Assembly: GCA_003858485.1 (NCBI GenBank)
Contig: RQYD01000008.1
Location: forward strand, 107,221-171,220
Direction of reading: 5' to 3'
DNA: 64,000 nucleotides
Source: Clostridiales bacterium COT073_COT-073
Lineage (GTDB): Bacteria; Bacillota; Clostridia; Lachnospirales; Vallitaleaceae
How positions within the stretch are numbered: position 1 is the stretch's first letter; each line of letters begins with the position of its first letter. The notes beneath the pieces are model-generated. The model searched no databases, had not been told where the DNA came from, and saw only the letters and a program-made list of their open reading frames with translations. Below are positions 9,720 through 17,274 of this stretch, in pieces. The position numbers and the translations under genes were made by a program.

Positions 9720-11438
9720 CTATGCCACTAAAAATTCCATTTGCTCTTGATAAGTTTCATAATAATGGCCTTTTAAAGCAAGGAGTTCCTCATGTTTGCC
9801 ACGTTCAACAATTTGACCACCCTCAATCACTAAAATTTCATCTGCATTTTTAACAGCCGAAATTCGGTGAGCCACAATGATTTTGGTAATTTCTCCATAA
9901 TGCTCAATATTCTTTTGAATACTGCTCTCAGTCTCCATATCCAGAGCAGAAGTTGAATCATCTAAAATCAGAACCGGACTTTTCCTGGCAAAAGCTCTGG
10001 CAATACTGATTCTTTGTTTTTGACCGCCGGATAAACCAATTCCCTTTTCACCAATCACGGTATCATAAGATTTTTCCATTTGACTGATAAACTGATGCGC
10101 CATGGCATCCTCGGCAAAACGTTCCAAATCATCCGGAGCCAGAGTTTTTCCCTGGCCTAAGCTGATATTTTCAGCAATGCTTTCAGAAAACAAAAAAACA
10201 TTTTGCAGTACAAAGGAAAACTGCTTACGCAGAAAAAACAAATCATAATCCTTGATCGGGATCTCATCCAGATAAATCGTTCCTGCACTGGCATCATAAA
10301 ACCGAGCCAGCAGCTTGGTAATCAAGCTCTTGCCTGAACCGGTACTGCCCATAATGGCCAAAGTTTTACCCGGCTTGACTTCAAAGCTGACATTTTTTAA
10401 TAAGGTCATATTATCCAGTTCCAATGATACCCCGTCAAAGCGAATATTGCCTTTAATTTTTCCGCTTTTAATCCCATTTTCTTTATTTTCGATTTTCGAT
10501 TGACAGGCAAAAATTTGATCAATTTTTTTAGCCGAAGAACCAGCCTGAGCCATTAAAGTCGCAATCCAGCCGGTCATTCGCATGGGCCACATGGCCATTG
10601 AGGCATAGGCCGAAAACTCAGCCAGCACACCAATACTTAATTTAGCCTGAATCACATAGGCACCGCCGGCTACAATTAAAATCACCGGCAAAACATTCAT
10701 GATAAACTCAATGGTCGGATAAAATCTGGCTAATACCTTGGCCTGATTATAATTTAAGCGATAGTATTCCTGATTGTTTTTTAGAAATTTTTCGATTTCA
10801 TGTTTTTCCCGGGCAAATGATTTGACCATCCGAATTCCTGCAATATCTTCACCAGCAGTGGTGTTCATGGTCGCAGTCTGCTCACTGATATCCTCAAACA
10901 CCTTAACATTTGTTAAATTAAGGCGAATGGTCAGATATGCCAAAACCGGAAGCACCGGTACAATCATCAATGTCAAACCCGGATGAATGCGAAACATCAG
11001 AGTAACCGCCGTCCCCATCGTCAAAAGCATTTCCACTGTTAAAAACAGTCCAAATGAGGTACCCATCCAGACATTGTCAACATCTTCTTTGACCCGTGAC
11101 ATCAGCTCACCGGTATTTTTTTCATCAAAAAAATCATAGGACAGGCTTTGGATATGATCAAACAGTTGCTGGCGGATTGATACCGCCAAATTAAGACCAC
11201 CCAGGTCAAAAAGCAGCTCTTTAAAATAACCGGTCAAAGCCCGGCCAAAGGTCAGTAATAACATCAACATCCCCAGGGTTCGGAATTGATCTATTTGTCC
11301 CTCTTTAATAACTTCATCAATCATCCGCTGCAATACCACCGGATTGTAAAAATTAAGTATCAATGATACTATTAACGCTATGCTGCCCAATAAATAATAA
11401 GGCCATAGCTTTCCCATTTCTTTGATAACTCTTTTCAT
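9720..11438 (-). CDS. ABC exporter half-transporter (permease-ATPase fusion), first of a pair
   Basis: The 572-residue protein has an exporter transmembrane domain (residues 15-300) and a C-terminal ATPase domain with Walker A GSTGSGKS, signature GLSGGQKQRISIARA, Walker B VLILDDSTSALD and the switch His in IVAHRISAV. Walker B ends in DD rather than DE: the catalytic glutamate is replaced by aspartate. This is typical of the degenerate site in heterodimeric exporters, so this subunit probably contributes the non-hydrolysing site. It is the first gene of the three-gene unit with 7936-9708 and the peptidase-like lipoprotein. Confidence 0.92.
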   Translation of the reverse strand: MKRVIKEMGKLWPYYLLGSIALIVSLILNFYNPVVLQRMIDEVIKEGQIDQFRTLGMLMLLLTFGRALTGYFKELLFDLGGLNLAVSIRQQLFDHIQSLSYDFFDEKNTGELMSRVKEDVDNVWMGTSFGLFLTVEMLLTMGTAVTLMFRIHPGLTLMIVPVLPVLAYLTIRLNLTNVKVFEDISEQTATMNTTAGEDIAGIRMVKSFAREKHEIEKFLKNNQEYYRLNYNQAKVLARFYPTIEFIMNVLPVILIVAGGAYVIQAKLSIGVLAEFSAYASMAMWPMRMTGWIATLMAQAGSSAKKIDQIFACQSKIENKENGIKSGKIKGNIRFDGVSLELDNMTLLKNVSFEVKPGKTLAIMGSTGSGKSLITKLLARFYDASAGTIYLDEIPIKDYDLFFLRKQFSFVLQNVFLFSESIAENISLGQGKTLAPDDLERFAEDAMAHQFISQMEKSYDTVIGEKGIGLSGGQKQRISIARAFARKSPVLILDDSTSALDMETESSIQKNIEHYGEITKIIVAHRISAVKNADEILVIEGGQIVERGKHEELLALKGHYYETYQEQMEFLVA

Positions 11439-11523
11439 ATTTCCTCCGTCTTAACTGCGGAGAATCCTGTCAAATCCACTAGACTGAAATTCCTGTCTTT
11501 ATCTTTTGAATTCCAGTCAAATT

Positions 11524-11934
11524 CTATATCAATTTGCGGATTGTCGCAGCTAATTCTTCTAACTCTTCTTCCGTAACTTCCTTGGTTTTCCAAGGCAAGG
11601 TAAAGTCATCCTCATAATACCTTGGAATTAAATGTAAGTGAAAATGCTTGACCGTTTGGCCGGCAGCTTCACCATTATTTTGTAAAATATTCATGCCATC
11701 ACATTTGGTCGCCTGTTTCAAGGCTTTAGCCACTACCGACGCCAAAGAAAATAGTTTTCCGGCAGTTTCTCCATCCATTTGATACAAATCATCAAAATGT
11801 TCTTTGGTTAAAATTAAAGTATGTCCCTGACTGCTGGGAAATCTATCCATAATCACTCTGAAATCACTATTTTCAAAGACAGTTGCCGATTTTAATTCCC
11901 CGGCTGCAATTTTACAAAATAAACAATCACTCAT
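11524..11934 (-). CDS. HIT-family nucleotide hydrolase/transferase
   Basis: This is a small cytoplasmic protein of 136 residues. The start is placed at the ATG at 11934 (MSDCLFCKIAAGEL) because AGAGAGGA precedes it at good spacing; a longer upstream reading adds a stretch unlike the family. The N-terminal DCLFCKIAAGE is the usual zinc/Cys opening of the Hint/PKCI group. KHFHLHLIPRYY near residue 100 is the His-x-His-x-His triad with the nucleophilic histidine. Such proteins hydrolyse AMP-linked amides or dinucleoside polyphosphates; the natural substrate here is unknown. The length is normal for the family. Confidence 0.93.
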   Translation of the reverse strand: MSDCLFCKIAAGELKSATVFENSDFRVIMDRFPSSQGHTLILTKEHFDDLYQMDGETAGKLFSLASVVAKALKQATKCDGMNILQNNGEAAGQTVKHFHLHLIPRYYEDDFTLPWKTKEVTEEELEELAATIRKLI

Positions 11935-12192
11935 CACATTATATCCTCTCTTTCTTTTGCTTATTCCTACTGAGGCTCCGCCATCTTTAAGGCCTGATGT
12001 CAAATGAACATAAAGCCCTCTCCTGATGGCAGCCACTGGCACACAAAGTTGTTTTCATTTAAATAGCCTGTTACCCTTTTTGTCCTAATCTTACATTTTA
12101 TATCCTCCTCCGGCAGTTCTGCTCTATCATCATTGGCTTTGAACCTTTACTAAAATCATTTGTACCGGATCATAGCCGATTGCGCTTTCTTT

Positions 12193-13203
12193 TTACCTAT
12201 TGGTTGTGAAAAAATCATCCAGTTTATATAAGACTGTCAGTTCCCCTTTGGCTGTCATCTCTCCGGTCATAAATGCTCTTTGAAAAGAGATTTTCCCGGC
12301 TAAAATTTGGCGAATCGTTTCTTCAGTAGCAGAGATGGTAACCGGTACATCTTCCTGGCCATATGCAGCAAAGATACCTGATTTTTTTATTAATACAGTC
12401 GTATTGGCTGCCGGCTTATCGATTATCAGGATCTGCAATTGATATTCCTGGTCGGTATAACCACTGTATTTCTGCATCAACAATTCCGGTAAAGTCTGAT
12501 ATTCCGCTTTGGTTTTTTCTTCTAATTTAGCTTTCAATTTATCCGATAAAGACTGAATATGAGCCTGTTCTTTTTGCTGACGGGCTGTTTCAGCTGATTG
12601 CTCCGGTGTTATCATTTCCTCAACCGGTTTTGTCTGTCCGAGCACCTTATCGGCGGTCAATGACTGCGGTAATTGGTAGGACTGATGCAGACCATACCGA
12701 AAATACTGTTCCGCTCTTTTTTCAATGACTTGTATCGCCTCAAAATTACCAGCCAAATCAGCTGAATTGGCAAATATAGCGGTTATCTGCTGACCCAGGC
12801 TGCCACCTAAAAGCTGCCAGGCAGTTTCCAAATAAATGGCCGCCTCTTTTTCAAAACCATCACGACTAAAAACTATTGAAAACAACGGAATTTCATCAAA
12901 TGCTCCCGATTTTTTATAGAAATGGCAGTCATCCAGTAATTTTTGCAGTAAATAACCAATCCCATACCATTCAACGGTCAGCGCTATCACTACTCCGGCA
13001 CTGCCGGTCATGGCCAAAATCACCTCTTCATTATCATCTTTCGACAAATCTTTATACTCAACAGTTAATCCCAGCTCTTTAAAAACTTCCTGCAAACGGC
13101 CGCAGGCATAATGAGCCGGATTATCGGCCTCTGATAAGCCAGCATATACCATCGTAATTTTTTTACTTGCTTTGCGTTTTTCTTTATCAAATTCCGAAGC
13201 CAT
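12193..13203 (-). CDS. Flavodoxin-like protein with C-terminal SCP2-type domain
   Basis: The 336-residue soluble protein starts at the ATG at 13203 (MASEFDKEKR), which has GGGAG upstream. A longer reading would begin at a TTG inside the neighbouring palindromic element and is rejected. Residues 10-170 resemble a flavodoxin/NADPH-reductase fold (KKITMVYAGLSEADNPAHYA, then VVIALTVEWYGIGYLLQKLL where flavodoxins bind FMN). The last 100 residues look like an SCP2 sterol-carrier domain (ISATEETIRQILAGKIS, then FMTGEMTAKGELTVLYKL), a hydrophobic-ligand fold. The two parts are joined by a charged coil rich in Gln/Lys/Glu. The biochemical role is unknown. It looks monocistronic, with the repeat element upstream. 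Confidence 0.7.
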   Translation of the reverse strand: MASEFDKEKRKASKKITMVYAGLSEADNPAHYACGRLQEVFKELGLTVEYKDLSKDDNEEVILAMTGSAGVVIALTVEWYGIGYLLQKLLDDCHFYKKSGAFDEIPLFSIVFSRDGFEKEAAIYLETAWQLLGGSLGQQITAIFANSADLAGNFEAIQVIEKRAEQYFRYGLHQSYQLPQSLTADKVLGQTKPVEEMITPEQSAETARQQKEQAHIQSLSDKLKAKLEEKTKAEYQTLPELLMQKYSGYTDQEYQLQILIIDKPAANTTVLIKKSGIFAAYGQEDVPVTISATEETIRQILAGKISFQRAFMTGEMTAKGELTVLYKLDDFFTTNR

Positions 13204-13233
13204 TTTCACCATCTCCCTTTCTTTGTCAGTCAA

Positions 13234-13446
13234 CTCAAATTTCCCACCGTCTTTTGGGGTATTATCCCTGCACCCTTTCGCAACTTGCTACGCAAGATTG
13301 CTTTCGGGTCACATGCCTTTCGCAACTTGTCATGCAAGATTGCTTTCGGGTCACATGCCTTTCGCAACTTACTGCATAAAATTGCTTGTAATTGTACCCT
13401 ATCATATTCTCTGGCAAAAGCTGCTTTCCCGGCATATACCATATTA
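13234..13446. repeat. Palindromic-element family copy with three tandem 42-bp modules
   Basis: The left end ACTCAAATTTCCCACC (13234-13249) is the family terminal repeat with one change. The interior holds three head-to-tail 42-bp units (13274-13315, 13316-13357, 13358-13399). The first two differ at only a few bases and the third has decayed in its second half. The 13409-13446 stretch (GGCAAAAGCTGCTTTCCCGG) resembles a module in the copy at 41230-41421. No clear right terminal repeat remains. The whole element fills the gap between the rhomboid gene and the flavodoxin-like gene. Other copies carry the 42-bp module only once. Confidence 0.75.
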
Positions 13447-13490
13447 AAGCACTTGTTTCTGGCAGGCGCCTAACCTTGCTTGTTAAAAGC

Positions 13491-14546
13491 TTACAACAAT
13501 TGCTTTCTTTTTCTGGCAAATAAGGCAGCCAGTAACAACCCGACCGCAAAACCTCCTAAATGGGCAGCTAAATCTATTTGGATATCAATAACACTGCCAA
13601 TTAAACCAATTAAAAAATAAAGAAATATAGCATAGGCATCCAGACCTCCGGCTTTCTTTTTCGTTAAATAAGCAATGCTTAAAAGTGCTCCCATCAAAGC
13701 ATATACTCCACCACTGGCTCCGGCGGCCACCACATAAAAATCGCCATTCCAAAAATGATATCCAAAACTGACTATATTTCCGACCAGACCACCCAGCAGA
13801 TAAATTATCAGCATTTCCCCGGCCGAAATTTGTTTTTCCAGACGGCTGCCAAAAATATAAATTCCCGCCGAATTCATTACTAAATGAGTGATGCCAATGT
13901 GTAAAAACATGGCTGTCAGGAGCCGGTACCACTCTCCGTTTAAGACCAGCAGGACATTCATTGCCCCCATCTGCAGCAAGACTTCGGTCTGTAATGAACC
14001 ACCCAGTATTTCTGTAATCAGCCACATCAATCCATTGATCAGGATAAGCCCATAGCTAAGATAATATTTGCTACCGGTATTGCCCATCACATAGCCTGTC
14101 ACCTGGTGACGGCTTAAAATTTCAACCAATTCCTTTTCCAAATTCAAAAAAGCAGTGGGTTGATTTGGCGGAAAAATTATTCTTTCAGCTGAATAATCCA
14201 AAATCCAAAAAAGCTCAATTACTTTTGCCTCCAATTCCGGCGTTTGCCAGCTCATTTGTTCCTGAGCATTGGTAGTTAGCAGTAAATTCAAAGCAAAAAT
14301 CCGATCAGCCGAAAGCCGGTTTTGAGCAATCAAAGTCCGCAGCATTTGGCTTTGCTCCTCTATCCATGTCCTTTCCTCCTCGGAAATCAAACTGACCACA
14401 TATAAATTACTTTTGCGAAAATCAAAATAAATTCGATGACCGGAGATTGATGCTCCATCATCCTGGCGGCTGATTAAATTAACCGCCTGTATTCCCCGGC
14501 TACGCAATAACTTATCAACTAAATCAATTGCTGTTTGTTTTTCCAT
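13491..14546 (-). CDS. Rhomboid-family intramembrane serine protease
   Basis: The 351-residue membrane protease starts at the ATG at 14546 (MEKQTAIDLV), which has GGAG-type spacing and overlaps the end of the Gx transporter gene. Residues 1-150 are a soluble N-terminal domain I cannot name. The rhomboid core follows: HIGITHLVMNSAGIYIFG (the HxxxHxxxN helix), GASGGVYALMGALLS with the catalytic serine, and AAHLGGFAVGLLLAAL with the catalytic histidine. It would cleave membrane protein substrates within the bilayer; the substrate is unknown. The Firmicute rhomboids (GluP/YqgP type) have a similar N-terminal extension. The gene is the last of the NusG-II/Gx/rhomboid unit. Confidence 0.9.
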   Translation of the reverse strand: MEKQTAIDLVDKLLRSRGIQAVNLISRQDDGASISGHRIYFDFRKSNLYVVSLISEEERTWIEEQSQMLRTLIAQNRLSADRIFALNLLLTTNAQEQMSWQTPELEAKVIELFWILDYSAERIIFPPNQPTAFLNLEKELVEILSRHQVTGYVMGNTGSKYYLSYGLILINGLMWLITEILGGSLQTEVLLQMGAMNVLLVLNGEWYRLLTAMFLHIGITHLVMNSAGIYIFGSRLEKQISAGEMLIIYLLGGLVGNIVSFGYHFWNGDFYVVAAGASGGVYALMGALLSIAYLTKKKAGGLDAYAIFLYFLIGLIGSVIDIQIDLAAHLGGFAVGLLLAALFARKRKQLL

Positions 14547-15042
14547 TTCCACTCTCCGTTCGCAATCGTTCCAATACCTGCACTGCCAGGACACCAATGA
14601 AAAATCCGGTTATGCCGCCGGCTGCCAATAAAACCGGAAAATAATAAATTAGTTTAATACTTTCCACCACCAACATGGCCACCAGTAGTTGTCCAAGATT
14701 ATGAAAGACACCGCCGGCCACACTCACCCCAACCGGTGAAAAAAAACGAATTTTCCTGACCAGCGCCATTACCGATAAACTTAAAACTCCGCCAGCCAAA
14801 CTATACAGCAGTGTAGCCATATTGCCAAAAGTAATCGCAACCAGAACAATTCTAAGCAGTGATACCCCCATAGCTGCTGTAAATCCCCATAAATAAAGAG
14901 GAATTATAATCACCAAATTAGCCAGACCCAATTTAATACCCGGAAAAGGCAAGGGAATGGGAATTAAAAATTCGATATAACTAAAAATCATGGCCAAACT
15001 AACAAATAAAGCCATACGGCTGAATTTTTGCCTAGTTTGCAA
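14524..15042 (-). CDS. Gx transporter family membrane protein (HepT-component-I-like)
   Basis: The hydrophobic protein of about 172 residues has five or six membrane segments (for example MALFVSLAMIFSYIEFLIP). LGLANLVIIIPLYLWGF and ILVAITFGNMATLLYSLAGG match the Gx transporter/COG4769 group. That group is often labelled heptaprenyl diphosphate synthase component I but looks like an ECF-type substrate-binding membrane protein. The start is set at TTG 15042 because a strong AGGAGGTG lies nine bases upstream (15049-15056), inside the end of the NusG-II gene. The upstream ATG codons have no such site. The start overlaps the preceding gene by 11 bases, so the two are translationally coupled. Confidence 0.8.
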   Translation of the reverse strand: MQTRQKFSRMALFVSLAMIFSYIEFLIPIPLPFPGIKLGLANLVIIIPLYLWGFTAAMGVSLLRIVLVAITFGNMATLLYSLAGGVLSLSVMALVRKIRFFSPVGVSVAGGVFHNLGQLLVAMLVVESIKLIYYFPVLLAAGGITGFFIGVLAVQVLERLRTESGNGKTNSN

Positions 15043-15409
15043 TGCTGTCCACCTCCTCATCCATTTGGGTCTTGACAATTTCAACTACCAGTTTATGAGG
15101 CAGACAAATAATCATATCATTATTGGTCATTATTGGCCTGTGCTTTACGCAATACTGGTCACGACAATCCGCTGCTGCCATAAATACCCGGCCGTCTCTG
15201 ATCACTACCGTATTTTGACCCCATTCTGTTTTCAGCGGTATTTCCCGTTCCTGATTCAATGAATAAGTGGCTATGATTTTACCATCCTGCTTAATCACTA
15301 CCTGATCACCGCTGCCTGAAAGAGAGTGCCTGGCCAGATAAAAACCCACAACGGCCAGTAATAAAAAACCGGCCAACAAAATCAAATCACCTTTTTTTAT
15401 TTTTTTCAT
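15032..15409 (-). CDS. NusG domain II-containing exported protein
   Basis: The 125-residue protein has one N-terminal membrane anchor (LILLAGFLLLAVVGFYLA, residues 9-26) and an extracytoplasmic NusG-domain-II fold: VVIKQDGKIIATYSLNQ, then VVIRDGRVFMAAADCRDQYC and the conserved IICLPHKLVVEI. The DCRDQYCVKH cysteine pair is typical of the family, which stands next to Gx transporter genes in many clostridia. A shared role in uptake of a quinone- or isoprenoid-like compound has been suggested from this linkage, but nothing in the sequence proves it. The stop overlaps the start of the Gx transporter gene. Confidence 0.88.
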   Translation of the reverse strand: MKKIKKGDLILLAGFLLLAVVGFYLARHSLSGSGDQVVIKQDGKIIATYSLNQEREIPLKTEWGQNTVVIRDGRVFMAAADCRDQYCVKHRPIMTNNDMIICLPHKLVVEIVKTQMDEEVDSIAN

Positions 15410-15431
15410 ATCATTCTCACTTTAAACACAG

Positions 15432-15510
15432 AGAAGCTCCTATTTCGCACCGTCTGATTTTTCGCATTCCAAAAGATTGTCGGAAAAATGACAGGAAAAC
15501 AGGAGCTTCT
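15432..15510 (-). terminator. Inverted repeat between XTP pyrophosphatase and NusG-II genes
   Basis: AGAAGCTCCT (15432-15441) and AGGAGCTTCT (15501-15510) are perfect complements separated by 59 bases. No long U run follows on the minus strand. It may be a weak terminator or processing structure that separates the whiA-rdgB block from the NusG-II block. I see no known riboswitch consensus in the loop. Confidence 0.4.
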
Positions 15511-15514
15511 TTGC

Positions 15515-16117
15515 TTAACGTCCATATATTTTAAGCAAATAATCTTTCATTTCATTTAACGCTATTGCCCGATGACTGATTTGATTTTTCACTTCCGGTG
15601 GAAGTTGGGCAGAAGTACAGCCATATTCCGGCAAAAAGAAAATCGGATCATAGCCAAAGCCGTTCTTTCCCATTTGACGGTCGGCAATATAGCCTTCCAT
15701 AATCCCCTTCCTGACTTCGACCTCACCATTGGGAAAACATAAAGCAATCACACATACAAATCGGGCTTTACGTTCCTGGCCATCAGCATCTTTCAGGCAA
15801 TCAATAATTAATTTATTCTTAACGATGTAAGAAGTATCTCGTCCTCCAAATCTGGCTGAATAAATTCCGGGAGCGCCATTAAGGTAATCCACCTCCAGCC
15901 CCGAATCATCCGCCAGCACCGTTGCTCCGGTTAATCGCATAATGGTACTTGCTTTTTTTATTGCATTTTCCTCAAAAGTATGACCGTCCTCTTCAACATC
16001 GACATAGATTCCAGCTGCCTCCATTGAAATCACATTTAAGCCGCTGCCCGCTAAAATAGCATTAATCTCTTCGACTTTCTTAGGATTTCTTGTTGCAAAA
16101 ATAATCGAGTTGCCCAT
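15515..16117 (-). CDS. rdgB: XTP/dITP pyrophosphatase (RdgB/HAM1 family)
   Basis: This 200-residue enzyme hydrolyses non-canonical purine triphosphates (XTP, dITP) to monophosphates and keeps them out of DNA and RNA. The family hallmarks are all visible: SIIFATRNPKKVEEINAIL at the N-terminus binds the nucleotide phosphates, VLADDSGLEVDYLNGAPGIY carries the acidic metal ligands, and NGFGYDPIFFLPEYG and ISHRAIALNEM lie near the C-terminus. The length is normal. It begins two bases after the HPr-like gene stop and belongs to the murB-yvcK-whiA operon. Confidence 0.96.
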   Translation of the reverse strand: MGNSIIFATRNPKKVEEINAILAGSGLNVISMEAAGIYVDVEEDGHTFEENAIKKASTIMRLTGATVLADDSGLEVDYLNGAPGIYSARFGGRDTSYIVKNKLIIDCLKDADGQERKARFVCVIALCFPNGEVEVRKGIMEGYIADRQMGKNGFGYDPIFFLPEYGCTSAQLPPEVKNQISHRAIALNEMKDYLLKIYGR

Positions 16118-16119
16118 GA

Positions 16120-16371
16120 CTATTCCTTTCCTACCAGAAAATTCTCCAAAGCGACAATTGCCTCCTGTTCATCCTCACCGTCAATCGACAACTCCAACTG
16201 ATCTCCGGCAATTGCCCCAACTGACATCATACCCATAATACTTTTGGCATTAACTTTTAAATTTCTTAATTGCATATACACTTTACTGGAAAATTGATTG
16301 GCCATCTGAACAAACAAAGCAACTTGTCTGGCCTCCAAATCAATCTTGATTTCAATGGTTTTACTGATCAT
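16120..16371 (-). CDS. Crh-like HPr paralogue lacking the phosphorelay histidine
   Basis: This is an 83-residue HPr-fold protein. In true HPr the active site reads GIHARP or GLHARP with His15 phosphorylated by enzyme I. Here the position reads DLEARQ: two residues shorter, with Glu for His and Gln for Pro, so it cannot work in the sugar phosphotransferase relay. The regulatory Ser46 site is intact (VNAKSIMGMMS). The flanking sequence (ALFVQMANQF and GEDEQEAIVALE) resembles Bacillus Crh, which acts only through HPr kinase and CcpA. It sits next to whiA and yvcK, exactly where crh lies in Bacillus, and overlaps whiA by 4 bases. The Crh-like regulatory role is inferred. Confidence 0.88.
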   Translation of the reverse strand: MISKTIEIKIDLEARQVALFVQMANQFSSKVYMQLRNLKVNAKSIMGMMSVGAIAGDQLELSIDGEDEQEAIVALENFLVGKE

Positions 16372-17273
16372 CTGATTTCCTCTCTTTCCTCTTTTAAATT
16401 ATCGGCAATTTCAATAATTCGCTGCAATCTATGGTTAACGCCGGAACGTCCAATTGGCGGCATCAACATTTCACCTAAATCCTTCAAACTAGCTGCCATA
16501 TTCTCTTTTCTTAATATGGCAATGCTTTTTAAATCATCACTTAAAAAGTCCAAACCCACCGTTTCCTCAATATAATCGATGGCCATTGCCTGCCGAAAGG
16601 CAGCCTGTCCGGTTTTTCGCAAATTTGCAGCCTCACAATTAACCAGCCGGTTAACCGAATTACGAACATCTTTAACAATCCGTAAATTTTCCAACTCCAT
16701 CAAGGCCAAATGAGCTGACATCACATTAAGTAGACGAACAATTTGATCTCCTTCTTTTAAATATACCACAGGGATGTTCTTTCGTCTAATCATTTTTGCA
16801 TCAATTTCAAATTCTTGCATTACGGCAATGATTTGCTCTGCCAGGCCCTCGTTTTTGGTAATAAATTCTAAATGATAAGTCTTTTCCGGATTACTGACTG
16901 AACCGGCCGCTAAAAAAGCTCCACGTAAAAAAGCTCTTTTACAGCAATTTCCCTTAAGCAACTGATGCCATTGCTCTCCATAAGCGCAAGCTTTAAGGAC
17001 CAGCGGAGTGTGTCTGGTAATATAAAGATAATAAATATAACCCCGTTTTCGATGACGGCGAACTTTAAATTCCGGGTAAAAACGAAATGTCTTTTCAATT
17101 AAAACAGCGATTCGCAAAGCAAAATCACGGTTTTCCGTATGAAAGCTAATTTGCCCGGGCCGGATTTCCGCAGCAGTATACAAAATTGCAGCCAGTTCAG
17201 CCAACATACAATGCCGGGCGGTTTTTCCATGACGGCCGGCAATTTCTCTTTTTACATTTAATGAAAATGACAT
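16368..17273 (-). CDS. whiA: DNA-binding protein WhiA
   Basis: The 301-residue protein has the family layout: a LAGLIDADG-like N-terminal fold (SFSLNVKREIAGRHGK, then KRAFLRGAFLAAGSVSNPEK around residue 115-130) and a C-terminal helix-turn-helix (SLKDLGEMLMPPIGRSGVNH, residues ~262-281). SVNRLVNCEAANLRKT in the middle is a family signature. WhiA is a conserved regulator linked to division and chromosome segregation in Gram-positive bacteria. It lies between yvcK and the HPr-like gene with 1-base spacing on one side and a 4-base overlap on the other. The homing-endonuclease catalytic residues are not expected and none are seen. Confidence 0.95.
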   Translation of the reverse strand: MSFSLNVKREIAGRHGKTARHCMLAELAAILYTAAEIRPGQISFHTENRDFALRIAVLIEKTFRFYPEFKVRRHRKRGYIYYLYITRHTPLVLKACAYGEQWHQLLKGNCCKRAFLRGAFLAAGSVSNPEKTYHLEFITKNEGLAEQIIAVMQEFEIDAKMIRRKNIPVVYLKEGDQIVRLLNVMSAHLALMELENLRIVKDVRNSVNRLVNCEAANLRKTGQAAFRQAMAIDYIEETVGLDFLSDDLKSIAILRKENMAASLKDLGEMLMPPIGRSGVNHRLQRIIEIADNLKEEREEIR

Positions 17274-17274
17274 A

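Noticed and set aside
13274..13399. Short tandem repeat that might suggest a CRISPR array
   Set aside because: The units are directly adjacent without unique spacers and no cas genes are present; it is an amplified module of a palindromic element.
13172..13549. Several overlapping open frames on both strands near the 42-bp repeats
   Set aside because: They arise from the repeat module, whose length is a multiple of three, and have no ribosome sites or family features.
15432..15510. Possible riboswitch in front of the NusG-II gene
   Set aside because: Only a 10-bp inverted repeat with a 59-base loop is seen; no known riboswitch core sequence is present.
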